This document shows, piece after piece, positions 48,042 through 59,679 of a DNA stretch of 64,000 bases (within the stretch, counting starts at the first letter, position 1; each line of letters begins with the position of its first letter). This DNA comes from Trichosporon coremiiforme (taxonomy: Eukaryota > Basidiomycota > Tremellomycetes > Trichosporonales > Trichosporonaceae), in the NCBI GenBank assembly GCA_039545355.1, contig BCJJ01000019.1, positions 432,076 through 496,075 of the forward strand. Direction: 5' to 3'. The notes beneath the pieces are model-generated. The model worked only from the letters and a program-made list of their open reading frames with translations. It made no database searches and was not told the DNA's origin. Both the position numbers and the translations under genes were made by a program.

Positions 48042-48659
48042 CTAGTCCTCGAGCTCCCCCAAAGCTTCCCGCTCAACCTCGCCCTTGCTCTCGACGCGAG
48101 CCTTCTCCGCTTCGTCGCCCTTTTGCAGGAGCATGGCGACGGCGCCGGCCGTGACTCGTCGGTGGTGCACAATGGCGGCAGACTGAAGCTTCTTGATCGT
48201 GCCGCTGACGGCGACGACACGGGGGAGCACGCGCCGTCCACCGATCTCCGTGATCAGAGTAAGTGCGGCCCAGATCAGGCGGTAGTGCGGCCGCGCGATG
48301 CGGATGATCGTGAGCGTCGTGATCGGGGAGTGGTACACGACTGTCGTCAGCTCGCATCGACAATGCCGTGGCTCACCTCTGAAAGAGCTAGCTACACGGC
48401 CCCATCCCTCGTCTCCGAATACCTGCTGCACAACCTGTCTGACGGCCTTGTACAGTCCGGCGCCCTCATCCGGTAGCGCAGGCGGTGAGAGATGCGCGAA
48501 CGGCAGCTCCGGAATGCGGGCGAGCGCCTCATCGTCGTCGTCGTTGGCGTCGAAGCCGGTGTCGAGCTCGATCGGCTCAGCCGGCGGGTCGGGGAAGGGT
48601 GCAATAGACCCGGCGTCCAGGAACTCGGCCAGGAGGTAGCGGTTCTTGAACCTGACCAT
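48042..48659 (-). CDS. POP5: Ribonuclease P/MRP protein subunit Pop5
   Basis: Two exons, 48659-48377 and 48340-48042, encode 193 aa. Known role: core protein of RNase P (tRNA 5' processing) and RNase MRP (rRNA processing), in the nucleus and nucleolus. MVRFKNRYLLAEF at the start matches the Pop5 opening MVR.K.RYLL. After the splice the protein reads VVYHSPITTLTIIRIARPHY, then RLIWAALTLITEI, then VVAVSGTIKKLQ, the conserved core. An acidic loop (about 35-60) and a Lys/Glu-rich C-terminal tail are fungal additions. The intron is 36 nt. The gene ends 108 bp from the RecQ stop and shares a 244-bp upstream region with the argininosuccinate lyase gene. Confidence 0.9.
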   Translation of the reverse strand: MVRFKNRYLLAEFLDAGSIAPFPDPPAEPIELDTGFDANDDDDEALARIPELPFAHLSPPALPDEGAGLYKAVRQVVQQVFGDEGWGRVASSFRGEPRHCRCELTTVVYHSPITTLTIIRIARPHYRLIWAALTLITEIGGRRVLPRVVAVSGTIKKLQSAAIVHHRRVTAGAVAMLLQKGDEAEKARVESKGEVEREALGELED

Positions 48660-48813
48660 TGCGCTAGGTGTTGTTGTTGTTGCAGCGCAGGCCGACGTCA
48701 CGAAATCTTGCCTCGAAGGACTGGAAGTCAACATTTCGAGAGCCACGTGGTAGAATGAGTGAGATCTCGGTGCTCCGGGCCGGAACCAAATTATTCGAAC
48801 TCGATGACATTGT

Positions 48814-48820
48814 TGAGTCG
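48814..48820 (+). promoter_or_regulatory. Near-consensus Gcn4/CpcA-type site
   Basis: TGAGTCG at 48814-48820 differs by one base from TGAGTCA, the palindromic Gcn4 core. It lies 84 bp upstream of the argininosuccinate lyase ATG, a gene known in fungi to respond to general amino-acid control. A 7-bp near match can occur by chance. Confidence 0.25.
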
Positions 48821-48903
48821 CGATGCCGTTCGAAGAGCAGCGATAAAGATTGGAGTCGCTGTTGCAGCAACACAACAACAACAAACAACGAAACCAACCA
48901 ATA

Positions 48904-50391
48904 ATGTCGACCGAGCAGGACTTCACCAAGCGCAAGCTCTGGGGGTGAGCTGATCAGAAGACATACGTGAGCTAACGTGCAGCGGCCGTTTCACCGGCTC
49001 CACCGACCCTCTGTGAGTGATCGCCTGTGATGTGAGATGGGACGGGCACTGACAGCAGGATGCACGAGTACAACCAGTCGCTCAAGTACGACAAGCGCAT
49101 GTACGCTGCCGACGTCAAGGGCTCGATTGCGTTCTCCAAGGCTCTGCTCAAGGCCGGCATCCTGAACGAGGCTGAGCAGAAGGAGATCACTCGCGGCCTC
49201 AAGGAGGTCGAGAAGGAGTGGGCCGAGAACAAGTTTGCGATCCAGGCGGACGACGAGGACATCCACACTGCGAACGAGCGCCGCCTCTCTGAGATTGTCG
49301 GCAAGGACATTGGCGGCAAGCTGCACACCGGCCGCTCGCGCAACGACCAGGTCGCGACCGACATGCGCATCTGGCTCATGGACGAGACCGCCAAGGTCGA
49401 TAAGTACCTCTCTGACCTGCTGACTGTCATGGTCTCGCGCGCCGAGAAGGAGACGGACGCGATCCTCCCCGGCTACACGCACCTGCAGCGTGCCCAGCCC
49501 GTGCGCTGGTCGCACGTCCTGCTCTCGCACGCGCAGAGCTTCATCAACGACCTCCAGCGTCTCCGCGAGTTGGTCCCCCGTATCTCGGTCCTGCCCCTCG
49601 GCTCGGCCGCGCTCGCCGGCAACCCGTACCAGCTCGACCGCGAGCTGCTCCGCCAGGAGCTCGGCTTCCAGTCCATCGGCGAGAACTCGATGCACGCCGT
49701 CGCTGACCGTGACTTCGTCGTCGAGTGGCTCCAGTGGGCGTCGCTCATGATGATCCACATGTCGCGTCTCGCCGAGGACCTCATCATCTACTCGTCCGCC
49801 GAGTTTGGCTTCGTCACCCTGTCTGACGCCTACTCGACCGGCTCGTCCATCATGCCCCAGAAGAAGAACCCGGACTCGTGCGAGCTTCTCCGCGGAAAGT
49901 CCGGCCGTGTCTTCGGCCAGATGGCCGGCTTCATGATGTCCCTCAAGGGCATCCCGTCGACGTACAACAAGGACCTGCAGGAGGACAAGGAGCCGCTCTT
50001 CGACGCCGTCGACACCGTCTCGGCCTCGCTCCAGATCGCCGAGGGCGTCATCGCCACCCTCACTGTCAACAAGGAGAACATGGCCAAGGCCCTCTCCATG
50101 GACCTCCTCGCGACCGATGTCGCCGACTACCTTGTCCGCAAGGGCGTTCCGTTCCGTGAGACGCACCACATCTCGGGCCGCTCCGTCGCCCTCGCCGAGG
50201 CCACCCAGCGCCAGATCTCCGACCTCACCATGGACGAGTGGAAGCAGCTCTCGCCCCTCTTCACCGAGGACATCAAGGACGTCTTCAACTTTGAGAACTC
50301 GGTCGAGAAGCGCAACGCCATCGGTGGCCCTGCCCGCGAGATGATCCAGCGCCAGGTCGACATCGCCCGCGAGCGCATCGCCCGCAAGTAA
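48904..50391 (+). CDS. ARG4: Argininosuccinate lyase
   Basis: Three exons, 48904-48944, 48983-49012 and 49059-50391, encode 467 aa, the usual length. Reaction: argininosuccinate to arginine plus fumarate, the last step of arginine synthesis; a homotetramer. The first two tiny exons supply [15 protein letters not shown], the expected N-terminus. [31 protein letters not shown] and the fumarase/aspartase-superfamily signature [12 protein letters not shown] (285-296) are present; the Ser of GSS is the catalytic base in known structures. Codon third positions are almost all G or C, the strongest bias in the window, as expected for a well-expressed gene. No organelle-targeting sequence is seen. Confidence 0.96.
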
Positions 50392-50617
50392 TTGCACCAA
50401 CCCCTTACCCACCACTCTTGTTTCTCTAGATTAGCATTTTCTTACTTAAGCAGTCAAAATGTGCACCATGCATTGGCGTTGAGGCCCCAGAATGATTAGA
50501 GAATTGAGGAAAGAATGCTCAGGAGAACAATGAGCAATGGCTACAATATGCATACAGAAAGTACGGACGGTAGTGTGTACAACAGGCGGCGATTCTAACG
50601 CAATCCCTCTCCCAGCT

Positions 50618-51390
50618 TTAGCGGCGGAACAGCCTCTTCCTGGCGCGCAGCCCAGTCGTGCTCCTCTGGCTCGGCGGCGCACCAGCGGGCGCGCCGAGCA
50701 GCCCTCGCTCCTGGAGACGCTGCTTGGCCAGCTGGAAGTGGTACGGCTGCAGCGGTCCCTCGGGGTGCGCCGAATGGGGCTGCACCTCGCGCGCCGTCTC
50801 AACGACGTCCGCGACAAAGATCTTGACCATACCCGCGACGACGGCAGTCAGGTTGTTCGGGATGTGCTGGTCGTAGAGGTCCTTGTTGAGCTGTGGGTGT
50901 CAGCTTGTATAGAGGGCGAAGAAGAGCTGGGTACGATGAGGAAGCAGCAGGTTCGAGACAGAAGAACAGCTGAAGAGCGGGACACGTACCTTCTTCACGA
51001 CCGCCTTCGGGATAACAGCAGACCGGAACGCATCGAAGCGCTTGCCTTGCTCCTCGTCGAGCATGCCGCGGAGCAGCCTGATGTCAACTTGCGTCCGTGG
51101 ACGGTTGGGCTTTCGGGTAGTACGGCCCTTTCGAACACTTACAGCGTTTCGTCTCGTCTCCGCTTCGCCTCTCGCTTCACATCCGCTCCCGTCGCCGCCT
51201 GCGGCTGCTGCTCGCCCTCGTCTTCATCGTCGTCCTCGTCGCCGTCACCGCGTTGCCGCTCGCCTTCAGCCGCAACCAGGTCGTCGGCCGACACATCGAT
51301 CTCCTCCTCCTCGTCCTTGTCCTTCTTGGCGCGCTTGCGCTTCTTCGCGGGCGAGTTCACCGACGCGCTCGGCAGGGCGAGGTTGGCCAT
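50618..51390 (-). CDS. TAF11: TFIID subunit TAF11 (histone-fold)
   Basis: Three exons, 51390-51143, 51077-50990 and 50890-50618, encode 202 aa. Known role: pairs with TAF13 through a histone fold in the general transcription factor TFIID. After a disordered acidic/basic N-terminus (KKRKRAKKDKDEEEE) comes EEQGKRFDAFRSAVIPKAVVK, matching the TAF11 FRR..FPK..VKK helix. NNLTAVVAGMVKIFVADVVETAREV follows, then PLQPYHFQLAKQRLQERGLL. These are the conserved helices 2 and 3 and the C-helix. The basic tail (RARKRLFRR) ends the protein. Intron borders show the short CTGAC/TTGAC-to-AG spacing of the window. It lies tail to tail with the lyase gene. Confidence 0.85.
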
Positions 51391-51597
51391 GCTACTGTCG
51401 TGTGGTGGTTGGGATGATGTGTATTGAGGTAAGTGAGCGAGCGATGTGAGTTCAGCTTGGTCACAACATTCAGACGCGCAGGGGTACGAAATACATCCGC
51501 TAATCAGTTGATGATATATGATGATACAAGTTGTCTATAGCCTAAGTGACCTAAAATTCTAATATGGAACCCTTATCAGTTTCCATGCCTCTCTAGT

Positions 51598-54196
51598 CTA
51601 CTCCTGTGCGTCATTGTCATCCATGACGATGAGTGTCTCGACGTCAGACAGGATGCGAAGGAAGTCCCCTGATTGTCAGCTGATAACCTCGCCATTACAA
51701 CTCACAAAGATGTCCTTGGGCGCGCGCATTGCCCTCGAGCGTCCTGAGATCCGTGCTGTTCTGAGGCTGTTGAAGCGCATCGAGCAGGGTGCTCGCGACG
51801 AAGCGGATTTTGGCGACGAGCGAGATGCTGTTCACGGCAATGACCTCGATGCGAATTTTAGACAGAATGACCAGCAAGTCACTCGCGATCTGGTGCTTCT
51901 CCTCGTCCAGGAACCGCGTTCGTGGCGGCGGCCGACGGCGGACCGGAACACCTGGAGGCTGGTTGCCCTCCAGGCTGCTGAACTCCTTATCCTGCAGAAT
52001 GCCGAGCTCTTCGCGGTACTGCAGTGCAATGTAGCGAACCATCTGCTGCGTGACGTAGATGTTCGCCTGCTGGACGAGGAAGGTGTCCTTGACAATTGCA
52101 CGGTTAGCTGTCGGATCGAACAACAGCTGACGGATATCCGCCGAGACCTGGGCGTCCCAGTGCTCATCGATTCTGAGGTCAGCTCACGTACCGTTCCTGC
52201 GAGCTTACAATGCCATTGCCGATGCGGCTGTTCCGTTCATGTCGATCTTGAGCGCTGGCGGACAGTCGTCCATCAAGGTCATGACCTGATGGAATATCTC
52301 CTCGACCTCATTGAGGCGAACCTGTAGAGCGACACCGGATGGAGACTTGACCTTGTCGTGACGCTTCTTGTCCAGAAGCTGACCGAGCAGACGGAACAGC
52401 TTGCTGATGTAATAGAACCCAGCGAGCACGGGCTCGTGCCCTTCGGGCGGCTGGAGGTAGCCTTCCTCGGTGACAAACTCGTCGTCCAATGGCGAGGGCA
52501 GGGTCACGTCGCTGCAGTCCACCTCGTGCCAGACGACAGGCTGATTGTCCACAGCCGCGTCCGTCTTGTCGCCTCCATACAGCAGCCAGAACACCCTCTT
52601 CCTCATCTCACGCTCGATCGGGTTGAGGTCTTTGTAGCTCTGCCAGTTAGTTAATGAAGCTCCCTACTTAACTCACGGCCTCTTCGTTCAGACGCATCTT
52701 CATGGCCAGGAAGCAGTTCGAACCCCACAACTGGGAGCACATCAAACTGTTCCCCGAGTGATCGTCTGCAACACAGTGACTAGGTGTTAGCGGTGATCAG
52801 ACCGGCTGACGTACAAGTATAAGATGATGTTCCGGTTGATAGTGAGCTGAGAGAAGTCACGGTCAAGGTAGCTCTTCACAGCACGGCTGCAGTTGGCGAA
52901 CAGAGCCTTGATCTCCTGCTTCGACAGAGCAACGAAACTCCGCGGCATCTGAACGAGCGTCACCTCGACGACAGCGAGCACGAGCGCGACCCATTCTTCC
53001 TGACCTGGCTGCTCCTCCCGTCTGTTATGCAGGTTGCGCATGAACGTCGGCTTGTGCAGTGCCGGAATGAGGCAGTATACGTAATCGAAATACAGGTCGA
53101 TAATGTGGTGGAGCAGAGGTCGAGGGATGATGGCCTCAAGCGGGTTGGCATTGTTCGGCATCATGTAGTTCGAGTTGTAGTTTGGCGACGTCTGAGGACC
53201 GGGCAGACGGCGGTGCGCATCCATCGCCGCCGGGTCTTCGGCTGAGCCTCCACTGCTCATGAAGCTTAGTGATAACCGGGGTCGGTCTGTTGATGCGTGC
53301 GGGTCGGCGCCACCTTGGTGCGCTGCCACTGTGCGGGCGAGAGCAGGTCCCCAGTCATCAACAGCGTCTCGTCCACGAGGAATCGGCTGGCCGCCTCCTT
53401 GCACGGAAAGGGCACTACGGTGCAAGGCGTTCTGATTGGCAAGGGTCCCAGGACCAGGGCCGCCGAGGACGTCGTCGCGTAAATCGACCGGGAACTTGGG
53501 AGCAGACCGTCCGCTCATGTCCATGCTCTCGTTAAGAGCAGCCTGGCTCAGCGCCTGCATGCGCTTTAGGTACCTGAGGTGTCAGTGAGATAGACAGAAG
53601 CCACATACATGTTTGGCGGACCACGTTTCTTCGGCTTGTACTTGAATGTACCTGGCGGGTTAGCCGGAGCGGCGAAATAGGAAATGACGATAATAATAGG
53701 AAGGAAGACTCACAGGCCATGCCGAGCTGCTTACAGTGCGTGCATACATCGACGGTTGGTAAATCTGTCGGCGCGCTTCCAGGCGGTGGCCTGTCGCACT
53801 TCACTCTGTCACGTCAGTGGACGGCATGGTTGACGGACTGTCGAAACTCACTTCCTCGCCCTGCAAGCTTTATCCGGTGATTAGTATCTATAACCGCGCG
53901 TCCGTCGCCATCTATACCTACCATCGCATGATTCTGTTGTTATCAGCTACCAATGCACGACTTTCTGAGCTCGGCAGAGAGTACATACGTGTTTGTCTGG
54001 TTTTCTTGGGTTTCTTGTCCTTATCCTTGGACGAGTCGTCTTTCCGCTTCTTTGAGCCGGAGGTGGCGGCTGGTTGTTTACCGCCGTCGCCGCCGCCGGA
54101 ATTTTGGTTATCGTGAGTGGAATTGGGGTCGGCGGAGGCGAGGGCGGGGAGCGGGGGATCGACGAGGGGGTCGGTGGCTCCTTCTGAGGTCACCAT
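51598..54196 (-). CDS. Zn2Cys6 fungal transcription factor
   Basis: Ten exons encode 733 aa: 54196-53989, 53933-53922, 53867-53852, 53805-53714, 53651-53609, 53573-52815, 52779-52677, 52639-52209, 52172-51706, 51668-51598. The zinc cluster reads CDACRARKVKCDR at 72-84, then a long loop, then CTHCKQLGMAC at 100-110, so Cys 72, 75, 82, 100, 103 and 110 hold two zinc ions. FKYKPKKRGPPN follows. It is encoded across five exons, two of 12 and 16 nt. The middle homology region (fungal_trans) starts near PRPLLHHIIDLYFDYVYCLI and includes LWGSNCFLAMKMRLNEEA and REMRKRVFWLLYGGDK. The C-terminus is acidic. The protein should be nuclear and bind DNA as a dimer. The N-terminal DHDNQNSGGGDGGK-like stretch is disordered. 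Its target genes cannot be inferred. Confidence 0.88.
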
Positions 54197-54833
54197 GACG
54201 GGGAGCCAGCGCGGTGGGAAGTAGCTGGTGTTGGGTCGAGCTCGACGACGATAGACACAAGCAGAGTGCCAAGTGCTGAGACGGGTGGTTCAAGTGGTAG
54301 AGGCAGCGAGACACGGATTGGATTGCTGGGCTACAGAGCTCGCTAAACACTACCAGGGACGGAATCAAAGCTCGGCTGCCGGGGTGGATTGACTGACTAT
54401 TGATGTGCTACAACGATACGCGGCGCGGCTGCACGGTCGAGTGATACCGGGCCACCTATCCTATCCAGTCTGCCCTGCCTGCCCTTCCTGCCCTGATCCT
54501 CCTGAGCGGCATGCCCACGCTCCGTACCCTCCTCGGATCAATTATCACTGGCTGAACCACGTAGACGCCGACTTTTCGTGCCGCACCCTCCTTCCGCTCC
54601 TCGTCTTCGGAAAAACGAACCTCGATACGCACACCTACTACTGCGCAGTACGCACTACTTGAGCCCTCCTGTCAGCTGTCAGGTATTCATCTGTCAGATA
54701 GTCAGATATCTAAAGGATGCATGAATGATGCTCATCCGTCTATGGAATGACGCTAACTAATTCAATTGCGGTGGATGTCAAGTGTTGTGTGTTACAATGC
54801 CTACATCTTGCTCGTACTCGAGACAAGGTCTCC
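54197..54833. other. Intergenic region upstream of the Zn2Cys6 factor and downstream of Rrp6
   Basis: 637 bp. It includes a short run of TGCCCT-like repeats at about 54468-54500, similar in type to the array at 30451-30560. No gene is seen. Confidence 0.5.
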
Positions 54834-57716
54834 TTACATGAATGTTCCCGAGCGGTTGCCACTCTTGGGTGCAGTCGCATCGGGCGCGGGCCGACGGAAT
54901 GCCGACGTATCAATGCCTGGACCATCGTCAGCTTGTCTGCCTGTCAAGTCGTATCAAGAAACTCACCCGTCTTCTTTTTGGAATCACCCTTAGCGCCGTG
55001 CTTCGCCTTCTTTGTCTTGCGTTGGTTGGTTGCGGCCTTTGCAGGCTCGTCCAGCAGATTAGCCTCGTTCTCATAACTGAACGTGGGAATGTCATCCGCC
55101 TTGACCTTCTGCTTCTTCGCCGGCTTCTTCTCCTCGGGCTTGGCACCACCAGACGCCTCGGCGCCATCAGTAGCGGGCGACGGCGACGCCTTCTTTGCCT
55201 TCTTTGCCTTCTTCTTCTTGACAGACACGATGCCGTCGTTGTCAACGGTGGCCTTGGGAGCCCCAGAGGTCGCGACCTCCACCTCGGCTGTCGTCTCGGC
55301 TGGCTGAGCGGCCTTCTTGGTGGTGGTGGCTGTGGGTGTCTGATCGGATGTCGCATTTTTCCGATTAGCCGCCGGTACAAACGGTACCGTCTCTGGTGCT
55401 GGGAGGGACAATCCAAGGGCCTCCACCTCCACCTTGGGTGCCGCAACTGTAGGCGCAAGCGCCGAGAAGATGCTTGATTGCACAGCGTTGAAGCCAGGCG
55501 AGCCCTTGCGCGAGGAACGTTCGCTGCTTGGAGCAGATAACGTGTTGCCGAACAGCGAAGACGACGCCTCCTTGGAAGACTTCATCGGGCTCGACGCCTC
55601 CTTCTCGTTCAAAGTCGTACCGAATAGTGAGGACAAGGAAGGCGCACCGGGCGCAGTCTCAATGCTCGACCACACATTAACCAGGGGGCCGGACTTTGCG
55701 GGTTTCTTCGCAGGCGGAGCAGAAGACTGGGCTTTGGGAGTCGTTCCGGACAACGGAGTCAGACTCTTCGAAGGGCTCTTCGAAGGACTTCGCGCTCGGA
55801 AAGCAGCTGCTGCGTTCTTGATGACCTCCGCAATCTCTTCCGCACGTGCATACGCTTCCGCGGACTGATGCACCAGAGTGCGAGCCAGCACGGATGCGTT
55901 GTTGGGACGAAGATGCGAAAGCTGAATGAGCGTTTGATTGGAAAGGACGTAGCTGCTCGTCAGTACTCTTCTGCTTAGGTGCACTCACTGAGGGCTCTCA
56001 TCAAGTCCACGGGCAAGAGTGTCACGCCACTGGTGGAGGGCCTTGAACACCCAGCCAACCTCCTCCTTCATGACCTCCTTCTTGCCAAGCTTCTTCGACA
56101 GATTCGCCCATCCGTTCATGCCCTGGCCCTTCACAGGATCGTAGCCGTCTCGCTGGTACAGCTTCAGCGCCGTCTCGGAAGAAAGGTCCAGGACCTTGCG
56201 CATGGCCCGCTGAGGGTTGGGCTTGGGGGTCTGCCCCTCAACCGAGGGCGAAGGCGTGCGCGAGGCACGCGCGATCAGCGCATTGCGGAGGTTGTCGTAG
56301 ATGTAGAGCAGGAAGTGCGTGTCGGAACGAGCGTACTTCATCATCTCCTCCGGAATAGGCCGGATGCGCCAGTCGGCCATCTGGTAGCGCTTGTCAGGCT
56401 CAAAGTCGCAATAGAGCTGGAGCAAGCTAGCGAGTGAGAATTTGGGGAACTCCAAAACTTTGGTCGCATGATAGGTGTCGAACAGGTTAACGATGTAGAT
56501 GTCAAAGTCTTCCTGCAGCCAGACGATGTCGGAGTCGGCGCCATGGAACACCTTGACGACGGAAGGGTCTGCGAAGATATGTCCAAGCTTGTGCTCACGA
56601 AGCTCTGCCCGGAGAGCCAGGGTGTCGATGATCCAGTCGCCCTCGCGCGTGCTGATCTGCATCAGACAGGTGAAGCCGTAGTACGATCGCTGGTTGTGAT
56701 GCTCCAGATCCACGGCAATCTCCTTGGCCTTCTTCAGCGTCTCAGTAAGGGCTGCAAGTCGTGCAGGGGTGTCGATGAACTCGAACGGGGTGTCCTCAAA
56801 CGACTTCGGTCGGATAGGAGTTGTCGACATGAACATGGATGTCGGATAAGGAAGATGGCGAGTTTCGTAGTAGTAGGGGTGCTGTTCGAACTTGGCGATC
56901 TTCTCAAGACGGGCAGCAATCTTCTTCGGGTCGTCATCCATCTCGCCCATCGGCCATGAGTCGTCTTCGCTGATCTTGTGACCAAGAGGCACCATCGCGT
57001 GCTCCTTGACCGGCAGCGTGGGTGACCAACGTGCGTCCTGGGAGTTGTCGACAGCGTCCTTAAACAGAAGCTGAGGCTTGGCGATACCCTGCGCGTTGAA
57101 GAGGTGGGTAGGTAGCCTAGCTTGAGAGGTCTGCGAGAAGGGTCCAGGCAACTTCTGCCCAGCCTTGGCAGCAAGGGACGGCTTGATGTCGATAGCAGCC
57201 TTCTGCTTCTTTCCGTTGACCTCATCGAGGTTGGAGTCCTTGAGAATCAGCGCTTCCCTGTTTCACAATACCCACAGCATCTTCCAGAATTGCGTCGACG
57301 GGTTCAATAACCGTCGCCTGGAAGCTGTCCACAACGTCGTCCTCGTCCGCGACCTTTCTTCTCGGCTTAACCTTTCCTCCTGCGGCCTTTGCCTTCTCCT
57401 GGGATCCCTCGACGGCTAACTGCAACAGCCTGTCGGTAAGATCGAGTACTCGTTGTCCGGTGGCGTCAAGTCCCTTCGCAAACTTCCTGTCGAGCGTACG
57501 GTGGAAGCTCAGATCCGACTTGTCCGGGAACTCAGCCGCAGCCGACGTGCTGGCCCCCAATGCCTTGGCCATGTTGTCAACAAAGCCGGCAAGGTCAGTC
57601 GTGGGGTTAAGAGCCGGGACTGGGGCCGATGAAGACGCCTCCGACTGGGCACGGGAAGACGGCTTGCTCGAGGCAGCCTTCTTCCCCTGGCGTTTAGATC
57701 CGTTTCCGGAGGCCAT
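54834..57716 (-). CDS. RRP6: Exosome 3'-5' exoribonuclease Rrp6 (EXOSC10)
   Basis: Four exons, 57716-57276, 57238-55989, 55952-54967 and 54916-54834, encode 919 aa. Known role: nuclear exosome-associated DEDD nuclease that trims rRNA, snoRNA and aberrant transcripts. The N-terminal PMC2NT-like region (cofactor binding) precedes the nuclease: the DEDD motif I Asp and Glu are in EIAVDLEHHNQRSYYGFTCL, motif II Asp is in VFHGADSDIVWLQEDF, and motif III Tyr and Asp are in KYARSDTHFLLYIYDNL. An HRDC domain follows, with ESPHYVLSNQTLIQLSHLRP. The basic, Lys-rich C-terminus resembles the RNA-binding lasso. The first intron is just 37 nt and uses an AAG acceptor. It is divergent from mL46 over 511 bp. 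Confidence 0.93.
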
Positions 57717-58227
57717 TGTTGCTGAGCGGACAGATGGGAGGAACAGGATGGGTTATAGGGAAAGCCTTGCTGAGTGTGTTCGGAGAGTGATATCGCTGTT
57801 GATATGTCGAGATGCAGCTGAATAATGCGTTCCCAAACAACCGATCAGAAGTTGTGCTGCGGCCAGAGGCAACGATGCAAGTCGATGTGATCGGTTCGGA
57901 TAATGTCGGTACAAGTTGAACGGTCAACGCCCCGAGTTTTCAGTCAGAAGCTGAGGCGAGCGGTCGATTACGGAGACGAGCCTATGGTTATGGGTATAAG
58001 GGCCGTCAATGTGGTACAGGTGTAAGTGAACGATCCGTTCCTTGTCCACTGTAGCGCTGTAGCAACAACAACGCGCGAAATCTTCGTAGGTCATTGTGGA
58101 ATGGTGGCCGAAATCAACATGTGTGTTTACGTAACAGATTTTTACCATGTCCGAAAATCCAAAAGCATCTTGACCTGAACTTTCAAAGACATCTCACTTG
58201 GCGCTCTCGTGACACCAGCTCAGCGAC
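57717..58227. other. Divergent promoter, Rrp6 / mL46
   Basis: 511 bp with no supported gene; it holds both upstream regions. Confidence 0.5.
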
Positions 58228-59108
58228 ATGTCGTTCACGTTATCGGCTTCCGGACCCTCGAGGCAAGGTGAGGCAAGGTGTTTGCTGCTTCGCTGACCGC
58301 AGCCCTCGTTCGCGGCTTTTCGACGTCGTCTTCGGTCGCCGGAGCGCCGGTCCTTTCCGCGTCGCTGCTCCTTTCGCGTAACCCCCTCCTCACCCCTACC
58401 CTGCACCCGTTCGAAAAGGCGTACTACGAGCGCAACTTCAAGATCAGGCATGCTCTCTCGAACCCTGTTCCGACCGACTTCTACTTCAAGTCGGGTTCGC
58501 TCTCTCTCCGTCGTTTCCAGGGATCGGAGCACGAGATGGAGCGTCAGTGGTACGGCGACAAGCTTGCGGGTCCCGCGCCTAAGATCGGCGATGTGCCTCC
58601 CGAGCCTGCGCACGACGACATCCCGCGTGACCACTGGGCGAAGCAGGACGGGGCCCGGGGAGAGAAGAGCTTGGAGCGTCGTCCGGAAGAGGAGGTCTAC
58701 CTTCTTATTCAGAGCAAGGGCAAGTGGGCCTTCCCCGGACTTGACGTGAAGCAGGGCGAGGCGCTTGACGAGACCATCTCGCGTATCACTGGAAAGGAGG
58801 GCAGCCTCGACGGCAAGACCATGGACACTTGGCTCGTCACCCGTAAGCCTATCGGTGTTGTCCGCGACGGCGACAAGCGCGTAAGTCTGATATGGCGACG
58901 TAGAGCGCACCAGCTAACGCCTCAGAACTTCTTCCTGCGCTCACACATCCTTGCTGGCGAGCCCAAGCCTACCAAGGAGTCCGGCATCAGCTCTTGGGCT
59001 TGGCTGAACGTCGAGGAGATCGAGGACCGCCTGAGGAAACAGGGAGACCAGAAGCTGTGGGACGGCGTGAAGGGCATGTTCGGCGTTGCTGCCGAGGAGG
59101 AGCTGTAA
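58228..59108 (+). CDS. Mitochondrial large-subunit ribosomal protein mL46
   Basis: Three exons, 58228-58267, 58303-58880 and 58926-59108, encode 266 aa. Known role: a Nudix-fold protein of the mitochondrial 54S/39S ribosome. The N-terminus (MSFTLSASGPSRQALVRGFS then a Ser-rich stretch) looks like a mitochondrial presequence. PFEKAYYERNFKIRH follows, then a Nudix-like strand EEVYLLIQSKGKWAFPG, and after the last splice FFLRSHILAGEP and SSWAWLNVEEIEDRL. The first exon ends within a 10-bp duplication that offers two donors; only the first keeps frame. The start is the only ATG that gives a presequence in frame. Confidence 0.87.
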
Positions 59109-59679
59109 GGAAGACGATCACTAGAGACACGTTCGGCGACTATATCACAAGCCGTCATAGGCGGCGGCATTATGCATTTCTCACCCCTGGCACGAACTAC
59201 TTGGGCACGAGGGCATCTAGTGGTAAACATGAGTTTCGGGGATACAGTGGATGACGTTGTACGGTGAAGCTGCAGGAAAATATACCCGAGATCGACCGTC
59301 GTTCGGTTTGCATGGAAGCTACGCCAAGTTCTTCTAAGCTTCGAGTGTTGCTTTCTTGCCAAAGTCGAGTCCAGAATAACGTGGAGAAGTCGTCAGGCTG
59401 AGTGCGAGGTTGCGAGCAAAACCACACTGGAGTCGGCGTCGAACTGTCCGCGCGCGGTCCCATCGGTCCTCGTAGAAGTGGTGTCGGGGATATTGTCCTT
59501 CGCGATAAGCACATCCGCGAGCGGTGTGTGTGCGGTGCTGGAGAGAGCCTCGAGCACTCGACGGGCGCCGATCGAACACAACCACGTGCCCTGAGTCATA
59601 GCGCGACACGTTCGCAATCCTCGACGTGCTGATATGCTGACGTCCCCACTACCTCATGGAAGGAAAAGAGACTGGCGCT
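59109..59679. other. Convergent intergenic region
   Basis: 571 bp between mL46 and the small membrane protein. A 68-codon open frame (minus, 59599-59393) has G/C-rich third positions but no recognisable motif; it could be an unrecognised small gene or chance. I do not call it. Confidence 0.45.

Noticed and set aside
48991..50415. A 474-codon open frame antisense to the argininosuccinate lyase gene
   Set aside because: The lyase exon is fully supported by family motifs. Strong G/C bias at its third positions removes stops on the other strand, so the antisense frame is a shadow.
59393..59599. A 68-codon minus-strand frame with G/C-rich third positions
   Set aside because: No homology and no second exon could be joined; the evidence is too weak to call a gene.
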